DNA from: Rhodopseudomonas rhenobacensis
GTDB taxonomy: Bacteria > Pseudomonadota > Alphaproteobacteria > Rhizobiales > Xanthobacteraceae
DNA: 64,000 nucleotides
NCBI RefSeq assembly: GCF_014203125.1
Contig: NZ_JACHIH010000025.1
Coordinates: 17,331 to 81,330 of the forward strand
Reading direction: 5' to 3'
The position numbers and the translations under genes are program-made. Below are positions 42,842-51,741 of this stretch, piece by piece. The notes under the pieces were generated by a model. It had not been told where the DNA came from, ran no database searches, and worked only from the letters and a program-made list of their open reading frames with translations. Numbering within the stretch: position 1 is the first letter of the stretch; each line of letters begins with the position of its first letter.

Positions 42842-43426
42842 ATGGAATCCCCGCTGAAGATCGTCATCGTCGATGAAAGTCCGGTGCGGGCCGCGATCCT
42901 CAAGGATGGGCTGCGCGAAGCCGGCGTGTCGCAGGTGATCCATCTGGAGGCCACCACCAATCTGTTGGCGCGGGTCTATGAGATCGACCCCGACGTCATC
43001 CTGATCGACCTCGAGAACCCCAGCCGCGACATGCTGGAGCAGATGTTCCAGGTCAGCCGCATCGTCAAGCGGCCGGTCGCGATGTTCGTCGACCAGAGCG
43101 ACACCGCCTCGATCCAGGCCTCGGTCGACGCCGGGGTCTCCGCCTATATCGTCGACGGGCTGAAGAAGGAGCGGATGAAGCACATCCTCGATCTGTGCAT
43201 CTCGCGCTTCAACGCGTTCTCCAAACTGCAGAGCGAGCTCGACCGCGCCAAGACCGCGCTCGACGACCGCAAGGTGATCGACCGCGCCAAGGGCATTTTG
43301 ATGAAGGCCAAGTCGCTCACCGAAGAGCAGGCCTATGTGATGCTGCGCAGTGCGGCGATGAACGAGAAGAAGAAGATCGCCGAGATCGCCCAGTCGGTGA
43401 TCACCGCGTCGGAGATGTTGAAATGA
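42842..43426 (+). CDS. nasT: Nitrate-responsive antiterminator NasT (ANTAR domain)
   Basis: A 194-residue protein with a CheY-like receiver (VIVDESPVRAAIL, acceptor Asp in VILIDLENPS) and a C-terminal ANTAR RNA-binding domain (DRKVIDRAKGILMKAKSLTEEQAY). NasT binds hexaloop hairpins in leader RNA and prevents termination; NasS holds it inactive when nitrate is absent. A matching leader is found before nrtA. The stop overlaps the nasS start (ATGA). It may be read from the transporter-amidase operon, since only 46 bp separates them. Confidence 0.96.
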   Translation: MESPLKIVIVDESPVRAAILKDGLREAGVSQVIHLEATTNLLARVYEIDPDVILIDLENPSRDMLEQMFQVSRIVKRPVAMFVDQSDTASIQASVDAGVSAYIVDGLKKERMKHILDLCISRFNAFSKLQSELDRAKTALDDRKVIDRAKGILMKAKSLTEEQAYVMLRSAAMNEKKKIAEIAQSVITASEMLK

Positions 43427-44586
43427 GCACGCGCTTGCGGATCGGGTTCATCCCGCTGGTCGATGCCGCGGCCTTGATCGTCGCGGTCGACAAGGGGTTC
43501 TGCGCCGCGGAAGGGCTCGACGTCGAACTGGTGCGGGAGATTTCCTGGGCCAATGTCCGCGACAAGCTCAACATCGGGATGTTCGACGCCGCGCATATCC
43601 TGGCGCCGATCGCGATCGCCTCCAGCCTCGGCATCGGCCACGTCAAGGTGCCGATCGTCTCCGCCTTCGGGCTCGGCATCAACGGCAATGCGATCACGGT
43701 GTCGCCGGACCTCTACGCCGCGATCAAAGCCGCCGCCGACGGCGACCTGCTCGATCCGCTGGTGACGGCGCGCGCGCTGGCCCGCGTCATCGCCGAGCGC
43801 AAGCAAAAGGCGCTGGAGCCGCTGACCTTCGGCATGACGTTTCCGTTCTCCACCCACAATTACGACCTGCGGTTCTGGATGGCGGCGGGCGGCGTCGACC
43901 CGGACGAGGACGTGCGCCTGGTGGTGCTGCCGCCGCCGTTCATGGTGGACAGCCTCGCCAACAAGCATCTCGACGGCTTCTGCGTCGGCGCGCCATGGAA
44001 TTCGGTCGCGATCGATCTCGGCATCGGCCACGTGCTGCACTTCACCTCGGAACTGTTGCAGCGGGTCGCCGAGAAGCTGTTGGCGGTGCGCGCGCCCTGG
44101 GCGGCGGAAAATCCTGATGTGATGATGGCGCTGGTCCGCGCCCACGCCCGCGCCGCGGACTATATCGAGGACCTCGGCAACCGCGACGAGGTCGCGGCGC
44201 TGCTGACCGCTCCCGGCCGCATCGAAGTCACGCCGGAACTGATCCTGCGCACGCTCGACGGCCGGATGCGGGTGGCGCCGGACGGCACCGTGCGGCCCAG
44301 CGACCGCTATCTGCTGGTCGGCCGCGACGGCGCGGCGCGACCGGATCCGGTGCAGGCGGCGTGGTTCTACGCCCAGATGGTGCGCTGGGGACAGGCGCCG
44401 CTGTCCAACGACCTACTCGCCGCCGCCAAGGCGGTGTTCCGGCCGGATCTCTACGACGCCGCGCTTGGCCCGACCGCGCCGCCGCCCGTCTCGGAGCCCG
44501 CCGATGGCATCGGCGCCTTCACCGGCCCGGCGTTCGATCCCGACGATATCGCCGGCTATCTCGCGGCGTGCCGGCGCCCCGGGTAA
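43423..44586 (+). CDS. nasS: Cytoplasmic nitrate/nitrite sensor NasS
   Basis: A 387-residue protein homologous to nitrate-binding NrtA (LRIGFIPLVDAAALIVAVDKG, GMTFPFSTHNYDLRFWMAAG, DGFCVGAPWN), but without a signal peptide. That is the mark of NasS, the cytoplasmic nitrate sensor that sequesters NasT. Overlaps nasT by 4 bp. Confidence 0.95.
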   Translation: MSTRLRIGFIPLVDAAALIVAVDKGFCAAEGLDVELVREISWANVRDKLNIGMFDAAHILAPIAIASSLGIGHVKVPIVSAFGLGINGNAITVSPDLYAAIKAAADGDLLDPLVTARALARVIAERKQKALEPLTFGMTFPFSTHNYDLRFWMAAGGVDPDEDVRLVVLPPPFMVDSLANKHLDGFCVGAPWNSVAIDLGIGHVLHFTSELLQRVAEKLLAVRAPWAAENPDVMMALVRAHARAADYIEDLGNRDEVAALLTAPGRIEVTPELILRTLDGRMRVAPDGTVRPSDRYLLVGRDGAARPDPVQAAWFYAQMVRWGQAPLSNDLLAAAKAVFRPDLYDAALGPTAPPPVSEPADGIGAFTGPAFDPDDIAGYLAACRRPG

Positions 44587-44731
44587 ACACCAGGCGCGGC
44601 TTCGCACTGCACATTATTCGGGCCGCGCTGCCCAAGCGCGTCGCGTTCGGCGCCCGGAGCCGATCGCCGGGAACTGCCGGCCGAACCAACTAATCATTTG
44701 CTGATATTGAGATTTCCGTAACCGCGAGTAG

Positions 44732-44748
44732 TTGGCACGGAATTCGCT
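44732..44748 (+). promoter_or_regulatory. Sigma-54 promoter of the nitrate assimilation operon
   Basis: TTGGCACGGAATTCGCT: the -24 element is perfect, and the -12 element TCGCT has one mismatch to TTGCW; GG and GC are 10 bp apart. Transcription would start near 44759, leaving a leader of about 177 nt before nrtA. It suggests NtrC control. Confidence 0.78.
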
Positions 44749-44797
44749 ACACTACGGCGAGGGCGCCGACGCGGAGCCTGACGTTCATCGATGGTCT

Positions 44798-44815
44798 GAC
44801 AGCAATGCCGCTGTC
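44798..44815 (+). promoter_or_regulatory. ANTAR-type hexaloop hairpin (NasT binding site)
   Basis: A perfect 6-bp stem GACAGC/GCTGTC encloses the loop AATGCC, with A at loop position 1 and G at position 4, as in known ANTAR targets. Its 3' arm is the same sequence used by the 5' arm of the terminator at 44807, so the two folds exclude each other. I did not find a convincing first hairpin (P1) upstream. Confidence 0.8.
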
Positions 44816-44858
44816 CTGGAAACGCGCGCGAGCGAATTCCAGGCGGCGGCTTTTTTTT
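44807..44858 (+). terminator. Leader terminator controlled by NasS-NasT
   Basis: A 13-pair stem (44807-44820 with 44838-44850, one bulged T, one G-T pair) followed by eight T. It lies 77 bp before nrtA, inside the leader, and overlaps the ANTAR hairpin. It should stop transcription unless NasT holds the hairpin. Confidence 0.9.
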
Positions 44859-44935
44859 GTTTTCGGCCCTCGCGATCGGACCTGAACGGCAGCGCCAGCC
44901 AGCACCGGCGCGGGCACAACGAGGAAGGGGTGAGG

Positions 44936-46246
44936 ATGACCAACACCAAGCACAGCACCGGCCGCAACCAGCTCAGCCGTCGGCAATTGCTGAAAGCCGG
45001 CGCCGGCTCCGCGGCGCTACTCGCCGCGGCGAAGCTGAATTTCCCCGCCGGCGCCTTCGCGCAAGGCGCAGGCCCTGAGGTGAAGGCCGCCAAGCTCGGC
45101 TTCATCGCGCTGACCGATGCGGCGCCGCTGTTCGTCGCCAAAGAGAAAGGCCTGTTCGCCAAATACGGCATGCCCGACGTCGAGGTGCAGAAGCAGGCCT
45201 CCTGGGGCACCACGCGCGACAATCTGGTGCTCGGCTCGGAAGGCAACGGCATCGACGGCGCGCATATCCTGACCCCGATGCCCTACCTGATCTCCTCCGG
45301 CAAGGTGACGCAGAACAATCAGCCGACGCCGATGTACATCCTGGCCCGGCTCAACCTCAACGGCCAGTGCATCTCGGTCGCCAAGGAGTACGGCGATCTG
45401 AAGGTCGGCGTCGATGCGACGCCGTTCAAGGCCGCGCTCGACAAGAAGAAGGCCGCCGGCAAGGCGATCAAGGCGGCGATGACCTTCCCCGGCGGCACCC
45501 ATGATCTGTGGATCCGCTATTGGCTCGCCGCCGGCGGCATCGATCCCGACAAGGACATCGAAACCATCGTGGTGCCGCCGCCGCAGATGGTCGCCAACAT
45601 GAAGGTCGGCACCATGGATTGCTTCTGCGTCTGCGAGCCGTGGAATCTGCAGCTGATCCACCAGGACATCGGCTACACCGCGCTCACTACCGGCGAACTC
45701 TGGAACAAGCATCCGGAAAAATCCTTCGCCATGCGCGCCGCCTATGTCGACAAATATCCCATCGCCACCAAGGCGCTGCTGATGGCGGTGCTGGAAGCGC
45801 AGCAATGGTGCGAGAAGCCGGAAAACCGCGACGAGGTCGCCGCGATCTGCGGCAAGCGGCAATGGATCAACTGCCCGGTCGAAGACATCACCGACCGCGT
45901 CAAGGGCAAGTTCGATTACGGCACCGGCCGCGTGGTCGACAACAGCCCGCACATCATGCGGTTCTGGGACGACCACGCCTCCTATCCGTATCAGAGCCAC
46001 GATTTGTGGTTCATGACCGAGGATATCCGCTGGGGCAAATACGCCCCCGACTTCGACGCCAAGGCGCTGATCGGCAAGGTCAACCGCGAGGATCTATGGC
46101 GCGACGCCGCCAAGGCGCTCGGCGTCGCCGCGCTGCCGGCGTCGACCTCGCGCGGCCAAGAGACCTTCTTCGACGGCAAGGTGTTCGATCCGGACAATCC
46201 GGCCGCTTACTTGAAATCGCTGTCGATCAAACGCGTGGAAGCCTGA
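44936..46246 (+). CDS. nrtA: Nitrate ABC transporter binding protein
   Basis: A 436-residue NrtA with a twin-arginine type signal (SRRQLLKAGAGSAALLAAA). Mature-part motifs are GFIALTDAAPLFVAKEKGLF, MTFPGGTHDLWIRYWLAAGG and DCFCVCEPWN, typical of nitrate/nitrite binding proteins. ATG at 44936 with GGAAGGGG upstream; the open frame further upstream covers the leader and is not coding. First gene of the nitrate operon. Confidence 0.95.
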   Translation: MTNTKHSTGRNQLSRRQLLKAGAGSAALLAAAKLNFPAGAFAQGAGPEVKAAKLGFIALTDAAPLFVAKEKGLFAKYGMPDVEVQKQASWGTTRDNLVLGSEGNGIDGAHILTPMPYLISSGKVTQNNQPTPMYILARLNLNGQCISVAKEYGDLKVGVDATPFKAALDKKKAAGKAIKAAMTFPGGTHDLWIRYWLAAGGIDPDKDIETIVVPPPQMVANMKVGTMDCFCVCEPWNLQLIHQDIGYTALTTGELWNKHPEKSFAMRAAYVDKYPIATKALLMAVLEAQQWCEKPENRDEVAAICGKRQWINCPVEDITDRVKGKFDYGTGRVVDNSPHIMRFWDDHASYPYQSHDLWFMTEDIRWGKYAPDFDAKALIGKVNREDLWRDAAKALGVAALPASTSRGQETFFDGKVFDPDNPAAYLKSLSIKRVEA

Positions 46247-46310
46247 ACTGCATTCGGGAAGAAGATGATGTTGCAAGTTGTTCGACAAGGCCAATTGCAG
46301 GCACGGACTT

Positions 46311-46337
46311 CACCTCTCCCCGCGCGCGGGGAGAGGG
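46311..46337. repeat. Short hairpin repeat, family C
   Basis: CACCTCTCCCCGCGCGCGGGGAGAGGG, an inverted repeat CCTCTCCCCG/CGGGGAGAGG. Related copies at 48145-48305 and 63715-63808. It lies in the 188-bp gap between nrtA and nrtB, where it may act as an mRNA structure favouring the binding protein. Confidence 0.85.
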
Positions 46338-46434
46338 TCGAGTTGCCGCACCGCTCATATCAACTTGAACCCCTGAGCATACGGGCCGCAACGCGCAATC
46401 CGCACCCGCCCATTTCGATCACGAGGTAGCAGCG

Positions 46435-47334
46435 ATGACCATGCCAGCAATCAGGAACGACGGCGTGACGATAATGCCGGCCGCGGCCGCGAACGCGCCG
46501 GTGGTCGCGATCACACCGCGCCGCCGGCCATGGCGCGACAGCTACGGCCGCATCGCGCGCGACACCGCGGCCCGCGTGATCCCGCCGCTGATCGTCATCA
46601 CGCTGCTGATGCTGTTTTGGGAACTGGTATGCCGGCGTACCGGCTCGACGCTGCCGCCGCCGTCGAAAGTGTACAACGACACCAAGGAGCTGATCTTCGA
46701 TCCGTTCTTCGATCACGGCGGCATCGACAAGGGGCTGTTCTGGCATCTGTCGGCGAGCTTGCAGCGCGTCGCGCTCGGCTACTCGCTGGCGGCGGTCGCC
46801 GGCATCGGGCTCGGCGTCCTGGTCGGGCAATCGGTGTGGGCGATGCGCGGGCTCGATCCGCTGTTTCAAGTGCTGCGCACCATTCCGCCGTTGGCCTGGC
46901 TGCCGCTGGCGCTCGCCGCATTTCGCGACGGCCAGCCCTCGGCGATCTTCGTGATCTTTATTACTTCCATCTGGCCGATCATCATCAACACCGCGGTCGG
47001 CATCCGCAACATTCCGCAGGACTATCGCAACGTCGCAGCGGTGGTGCAACTCAACCCGCTGGAGTTCTTCTGGAAGATCATGCTGCCGTCGGCGGCGCCC
47101 TATATCTTCACCGGCCTGCGGATCGGCGTCGGGCTGTCGTGGCTGGCGATCATCGCCGCCGAGATGCTGATCGGCGGCGTCGGCATCGGCTTCTTCATCT
47201 GGGACGCGTGGAATTCTTCGCACATCAGCGAGATCATCCTGGCGCTGTTCTATGTCGGCATCATCGGCTTCGTGCTCGACCGCGCCATCGCCGGGCTCGG
47301 GCGACTCGTCACCCACGGCACCTCGGCCAGCTAA
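46435..47334 (+). CDS. nrtB: Nitrate ABC transporter permease
   Basis: A 299-residue inner-membrane permease with a charged N-terminal tail and about six helices. The EAA loop is NVAAVVQLNPLEFFWKIMLPS, and LRTIPPLAWLPLALAAF is typical of NrtB. GAGG precedes the ATG. Confidence 0.95.
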   Translation: MTMPAIRNDGVTIMPAAAANAPVVAITPRRRPWRDSYGRIARDTAARVIPPLIVITLLMLFWELVCRRTGSTLPPPSKVYNDTKELIFDPFFDHGGIDKGLFWHLSASLQRVALGYSLAAVAGIGLGVLVGQSVWAMRGLDPLFQVLRTIPPLAWLPLALAAFRDGQPSAIFVIFITSIWPIIINTAVGIRNIPQDYRNVAAVVQLNPLEFFWKIMLPSAAPYIFTGLRIGVGLSWLAIIAAEMLIGGVGIGFFIWDAWNSSHISEIILALFYVGIIGFVLDRAIAGLGRLVTHGTSAS

Positions 47335-47344
47335 GGATCACGCC

Positions 47345-48139
47345 ATGTCCGCTTATCTCAAGCTCGACCACATCGACAAAGTGTTCAGCCGCGGCGCCGC
47401 CTCCACCGAGGTGCTGAAGGACATCACGTTGACCATCGATCGCGGCGAATTCGTCTCGATCATCGGCCATTCCGGCTGCGGCAAGTCGACCCTGCTCAAC
47501 ATCGTCGCCGGGCTGACCACTGCGACGATGGGCGGCGTGCTGCTTGAGGACCACGAGGTCAACTCGCCGGGGCCCGACCGCGCCGTGGTGTTTCAGAACC
47601 ACAGTCTGCTGCCGTGGCTGACGGTGTATCAGAACGTCAGGCTCGGCGTCGACAAGGTGTTCGCCAAGACCAAGAGCCGCGCCGAGCGCGACGCCTGGAC
47701 GTTGCACAATCTCAGCCTGGTGCAGATGGTGCACGCCAAGGACAAACGGCCCTCTGAAATATCCGGCGGCATGAAGCAGCGCGTCGGCATCGCCCGAGCG
47801 CTAGCGATGGAGCCGAAGGTGCTGCTGCTCGACGAGCCGTTCGGCGCGCTCGACGCGCTGACCCGCGCGCATCTGCAGGATTCGGTGATGGCGCTGCATC
47901 ATAAGCTCGGCAACACCATCCTGATGATCACCCACGACGTCGACGAGGCAGTGCTGCTCTCGGATCGCATCGTGATGATGACCAACGGCCCCAGCGCCAC
48001 GATCGGCGAAGTGCTCGAGGTGCCGCTGCCGCATCCGCGCAAACGGCTCGAACTCGCCACCAACGCGGCTTACCTGAAATGCCGGCAGCGGGTGCTGGAA
48101 TTCTTGTACGAGCGCCACCGCTTCATCGAGGCGGCGTAG
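47345..48139 (+). CDS. nrtC: Nitrate ABC transporter ATPase
   Basis: A 264-residue ATPase: Walker A GHSGCGKST, Q-loop VVFQNHSLLPWL, signature ISGGMKQRVGIARAL, Walker B LLLDEPFGALD, H-loop MITHDVDEA. It has no fused binding-protein domain, so it corresponds to NrtD-like or rhizobial NrtC. Confidence 0.94.
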   Translation: MSAYLKLDHIDKVFSRGAASTEVLKDITLTIDRGEFVSIIGHSGCGKSTLLNIVAGLTTATMGGVLLEDHEVNSPGPDRAVVFQNHSLLPWLTVYQNVRLGVDKVFAKTKSRAERDAWTLHNLSLVQMVHAKDKRPSEISGGMKQRVGIARALAMEPKVLLLDEPFGALDALTRAHLQDSVMALHHKLGNTILMITHDVDEAVLLSDRIVMMTNGPSATIGEVLEVPLPHPRKRLELATNAAYLKCRQRVLEFLYERHRFIEAA

Positions 48140-48144
48140 TTCTT

Positions 48145-48305
48145 CACCTCTCCCCGCTTGCGGGGAGAGGTCGGCCCGGCGAAGCGCAGCGAAGCCGGGG
48201 CGGGTGAGGGGGCGGTTCGACAGGCTCGACCGAATTGAGAGGCCCCCTCACCCGCTTCGCGGACTTCGTCCGCTCAGCACCCTCTCCCCGCAGGCGGGGA
48301 GAGGG
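48145..48305. repeat. Compound hairpin repeat, family C
   Basis: Begins CACCTCTCCCCGCTTGCGGGGAGAGG and ends CACCCTCTCCCCGCAGGCGGGGAGAGG, with outer arms GGTGAGGGGGC and CCCCCTCACC. It fills most of the 196-bp space between nrtC and the globin gene and is probably transcribed. Confidence 0.85.
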
Positions 48306-48335
48306 AAGATCAAGCGCCAACGTCAGGAGACACCC

Positions 48336-48752
48336 ATGACCCCACACGAGATCACGCAGGTCCAGCAGAGCTTCGCCAAGGTCGCGCCGATTTCGGAGCA
48401 GGCCGCGGCGCTGTTCTACGGCAGGCTGTTCGAGATCGCCCCCGAGGTGAAGCCGATGTTCAAGGGCGACATCCGCGAGCAGGGCAAGAAGCTGATCGGC
48501 ACATTGGCCGTCGTGGTCGCGGGCCTCACCGATCTCAACAGCGTGCTGCCGGCGGCGAGCCGGCTCGCCAAGCACCACGTCGGCTATGGCGTCGAGGCCG
48601 CGCACTACGCCTGCGTCGGCGCCGCGCTGTTGTGGACACTCGAACAGGGGCTCGGCGACGCCTGGACGCCGGAACTCACCAGCGCCTGGAGCAGCGCCTA
48701 TGCGACGCTGTCCGGCTACATGATCGCCGAAGCCTACGGCGTTGCCGCATGA
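48336..48752 (+). CDS. Single-domain haemoglobin (Bjgb-like)
   Basis: A 138-residue globin: ALFYGRLFEIAPEVKPMFKG (B/C region with B10 Tyr and CD1 Phe), the proximal His region AKHHVGYGVEAAHYACVG, and WSSAYATLSGYM. No reductase domain. In Bradyrhizobium the homologue Bjgb lies in the nitrate operon and detoxifies nitric oxide formed during nitrate reduction, together with the adjacent flavoprotein. Overlaps the next gene by 4 bp. Confidence 0.92.
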   Translation: MTPHEITQVQQSFAKVAPISEQAAALFYGRLFEIAPEVKPMFKGDIREQGKKLIGTLAVVVAGLTDLNSVLPAASRLAKHHVGYGVEAAHYACVGAALLWTLEQGLGDAWTPELTSAWSSAYATLSGYMIAEAYGVAA

Positions 48753-49978
48753 GCGAGCCGCTCGTCATCATCGGCAACGGCATGGCCGCGCTGCGGCTGG
48801 TCGAGGAACTGACGGGCCGCGCGCTCGGCCGCTACGCCATCGCGGTGGTCGGCGAAGAGCCGCGCCTCGCCTACAATCGCGTGCTGTTGAGTTCAGTGCT
48901 GGCACGCGAGATCGCGCCCGCCGCGACCGAGCTGAAATCCGCGACCTGGTGGCGCGAGCGCGGGGTGACCTTGCTCTATGGCCGCAGCGCGGTTGCGATC
49001 GACGCCGATATCCGCCGCGTGAAACTCGCCGGCGGCGCCACGCTGCCGTTCGGCAAATTAGTACTCGCCACCGGCTCGAAGCCGATCCGGCTCAACGTCC
49101 CCGGCATGGATCTGCCGGGCGTGCTGACCTTCCGCGATCTCGCCGACGTCGCGGCGATCGCGCACGCCGCGGAAGGCCGTCGCAAGGCGGTGGTGATCGG
49201 CGGCGGCCTGCTCGGCCTGGAAGCCGCCTACGGATTGTCGAAAGCCGGCGCCGAAGTCACCGTGGTGCATCTGATGGACCGGCTGATGGAGCGCCAGCTC
49301 GATCCGCGCGCCTCGATGCGGCTGCAGACCGCGCTGCAAGACCGCGGCATCAAAGTCCGGCTCAACGCCGACACCAAGGCGCTGCTCGGTCGCGACCGCA
49401 TCGAAGCGGTCGAACTCTTCAACGGCGAACTGATCGAGGCCGACCTGGTGGTGGTCGCCGCCGGCATCCGCCCCAATGTCGAGCTGGCGCGCAGCGCCGA
49501 TCTCGCGATCGGCCGCGGCGTCATGGTCGACGATCAGTTGCAGACCAGCAAGGCCGGCATCTACGCAATCGGCGAATGCGCCGAGCATCGCGGCATCTGC
49601 TACGGGCTTGTGGAGCCGGCCTATCAGCAGGCCGCCGTGCTCGCGGCGCATCTCGCCGGCGCGCAGGCCGCCTACACCGGCAGCGTGCTGGCGACCAATC
49701 TCAAGGTCTCCGGCGTCAACGTGTTCTCGGCCGGCGACTTCATCGGCGCGCCGGGCAGCGAACAGATCGTGCTGACCGATCCGGGCCTCAATCACTATCG
49801 CAAGCTGGTGATCGCCAACGGCCGCCTCACCGGCGCGGTGCTGTTCGGCGACACCGCCGACGGGCTTTGGTATCTCGATTTGATCCGCTCCGGAGCGCCG
49901 ATCGCGGCCTTCCGCGACGACATGATGTTCGGCCGCGCCTTGGCCGAGCGCTCCCTCCCCTCCGATCTGGCGGCGTGA
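48749..49978 (+). CDS. FAD-dependent NAD(P)H oxidoreductase (Flp-like)
   Basis: A 409-residue pyridine-nucleotide-disulfide-type oxidoreductase: FAD site VIIGNGMAALRLVEEL, LATGSKPIRLNVPG, NAD(P) site VVIGGGLLGLEAAYGLSKAG, and YAIGECAEHRG. It resembles the N-terminal half of NirB nitrite reductase and rubredoxin reductases. Coupled to the globin (4-bp overlap), it probably reduces it, as Flp does for Bjgb, or supplies the nitrate reductase. Confidence 0.9.
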   Translation: MSEPLVIIGNGMAALRLVEELTGRALGRYAIAVVGEEPRLAYNRVLLSSVLAREIAPAATELKSATWWRERGVTLLYGRSAVAIDADIRRVKLAGGATLPFGKLVLATGSKPIRLNVPGMDLPGVLTFRDLADVAAIAHAAEGRRKAVVIGGGLLGLEAAYGLSKAGAEVTVVHLMDRLMERQLDPRASMRLQTALQDRGIKVRLNADTKALLGRDRIEAVELFNGELIEADLVVVAAGIRPNVELARSADLAIGRGVMVDDQLQTSKAGIYAIGECAEHRGICYGLVEPAYQQAAVLAAHLAGAQAAYTGSVLATNLKVSGVNVFSAGDFIGAPGSEQIVLTDPGLNHYRKLVIANGRLTGAVLFGDTADGLWYLDLIRSGAPIAAFRDDMMFGRALAERSLPSDLAA

Positions 49979-49983
49979 GCGCG

Positions 49984-51741
49984 ATGGGCAGCGAATTCAG
50001 CATCGACCAGAAGCGCTACCTCGAAGGCTTCGCCTCCGGCGTCACCGCGGCGCGCAGCGCGCGGGCCAAGCCTGCGAGCGCGGAGGCGGCACCGAGCGGC
50101 CCCGACGCGATCCATCTCGAGGCGCAGAACCGCACGCTGGCCGCGGGCGGCAAGCTGGTCGATCAGGAAAAGTGGAAGCGCGACGAGCATCCGTTCGACG
50201 CTTACGCGCGGCTGAAGAGCCAAGCCCGCAACAACGCCGCGCCAAAACCCGCGGATAATTTCCGCTGGCGCTATTACGGGCTGTTCTACGTCGCGCCGAC
50301 GCAGACGTCGTATATGTGCCGCTTGCGGATTCCCAACGGCATTCTCACCGCCTGGCAATTCGCCGGCCTCGCCGATCTTGCCGATCGCCACGCCGGCGCC
50401 TATTGCCACGTCACCACCCGCGCCAATCTGCAATTGCGCGAGATCGAACCGAAGAGCGCCGTCGCCGTACTCGAAGGCATCGAGAGCCTCGGATTGTGGA
50501 CGCGCGGCGCCGGCGCCGACAACATCCGCAACGTCACCGGCTCGGCCACCGCCAGCATCGATCCGCAGGAACTGCTCGACACCCGCGCCTATGCGCGGGA
50601 CTGGCACTTCCACATTCTGAACACCCGCGCGCTGATCGGCCTGCCGCGCAAATTCAACGTCGGCTTCGAGGGCGGCGGCGCCATTCCGACGCTGGAAGAC
50701 ACCAACGACATCGGCTTCCAGGCGGTCGAGGTGAAACAAGGCTTCGGCGTCGAACCGGGCATCTGGTTTCGCCTCACCCTCGGCGGCATCACCGGCCACC
50801 AGGATTTCGCCCGCGACACCGGGGTGATCGTCAAGACGGACGACGCCACGCGGCTCGCCGATGCGATCGTGCGGGTCTATAGCGCACATGGCGACCGCAC
50901 CGACCGCGGCAAGGCGCGGTTGAAGTATTTGCTCGACGCCTGGGGCTTCGAGAAGTTTCTCGCCGAGGTCGAGAAGCTGCTCGGTCAGCCGCTGACGCGG
51001 GTGCCGGCGGACGCGCTGGCGCCGCGGCCGGCGTTCGATCGCGCCGCGCATATCGGCGTACACCGGCAGAAGCAGCCCGGGCTGAACTGGATCGGCGTGG
51101 TGTTTCCGGTCGGCAAGATCACCACCGCGCAGATACGCGGGCTGGCCGCCGTCGCGCAAACATTCGGCGACGGCGATATCCGGCTCACGGTGTGGCAGAA
51201 CCTGCTGATTTCCGGCGTGGCGGACGCCGACGTCGCGGCGGCGCGGGCGGCGATCGACGCGCTCGGCCTCGCCACCGCGGCCAGCGCAATCCGCGCCGGA
51301 TTGATATCCTGCACCGGCGCCACCGGCTGCCGGTTTGCCGCCGCGCACACCAAGGAAGATTCCGAGGCGATCGCAGCGTGGTGCGAGCCGCGCGTCGCGC
51401 TCGACAGTCCGGTCAACATCCACCTCACCGGCTGCCACAACAGCTGCGCGCAGCATTACATCGGCGACATCGGGCTGATCGGCTGCAAGGTCGCGATCAG
51501 CGAGGATGACACCGTCGAAGGTTATCATATCCATGTCGGCGGCGGCTTCGGCCCCGACGCCGCGATCGGCCGCGAACTCTTTCGCGACGTCAAGGCGGGC
51601 GACGCGCCGCGGGTCATCGAGCAGATGCTGCACGGCTATCTGACGCACCGCGCCGCGACGAACGAGAGCTTCCTCGACTTCGCGCGCCGTCATGAGATCG
51701 CAACCTTGCAACAGATCTTCGCGCTCGAGGTCCCCGCATGA
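49984..51741 (+). CDS. nirA: Assimilatory nitrite reductase (sirohaem/4Fe-4S)
   Basis: A 585-residue NirA, reducing nitrite to ammonia. The cluster/sirohaem ligands are Cys443 and Cys449 (SCTGATGC) and Cys484 and Cys488 (TGCHNSC). N-terminal half: YYGLFYVAPTQTSYMCRLRI, HVTTRANLQLREI. The start at 49984 follows the previous stop by 5 bp. The family takes electrons from ferredoxin; the next gene may serve instead. Overlaps the following gene by 4 bp. Confidence 0.95.
   Translation: MGSEFSIDQKRYLEGFASGVTAARSARAKPASAEAAPSGPDAIHLEAQNRTLAAGGKLVDQEKWKRDEHPFDAYARLKSQARNNAAPKPADNFRWRYYGLFYVAPTQTSYMCRLRIPNGILTAWQFAGLADLADRHAGAYCHVTTRANLQLREIEPKSAVAVLEGIESLGLWTRGAGADNIRNVTGSATASIDPQELLDTRAYARDWHFHILNTRALIGLPRKFNVGFEGGGAIPTLEDTNDIGFQAVEVKQGFGVEPGIWFRLTLGGITGHQDFARDTGVIVKTDDATRLADAIVRVYSAHGDRTDRGKARLKYLLDAWGFEKFLAEVEKLLGQPLTRVPADALAPRPAFDRAAHIGVHRQKQPGLNWIGVVFPVGKITTAQIRGLAAVAQTFGDGDIRLTVWQNLLISGVADADVAAARAAIDALGLATAASAIRAGLISCTGATGCRFAAAHTKEDSEAIAAWCEPRVALDSPVNIHLTGCHNSCAQHYIGDIGLIGCKVAISEDDTVEGYHIHVGGGFGPDAAIGRELFRDVKAGDAPRVIEQMLHGYLTHRAATNESFLDFARRHEIATLQQIFALEVPA

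Noticed and set aside
44759..44797. First ANTAR hairpin (P1) in the nrtA leader
   Set aside because: I could not find a stem of at least four pairs around a six-base loop with A1 and G4; weak three-pair options are not worth annotating.
48742..49983. Very long upstream extension of the nirA frame
   Set aside because: It is arginine-rich, runs in another phase through the FAD oxidoreductase gene and lacks NirA similarity; NirA begins at 49984.
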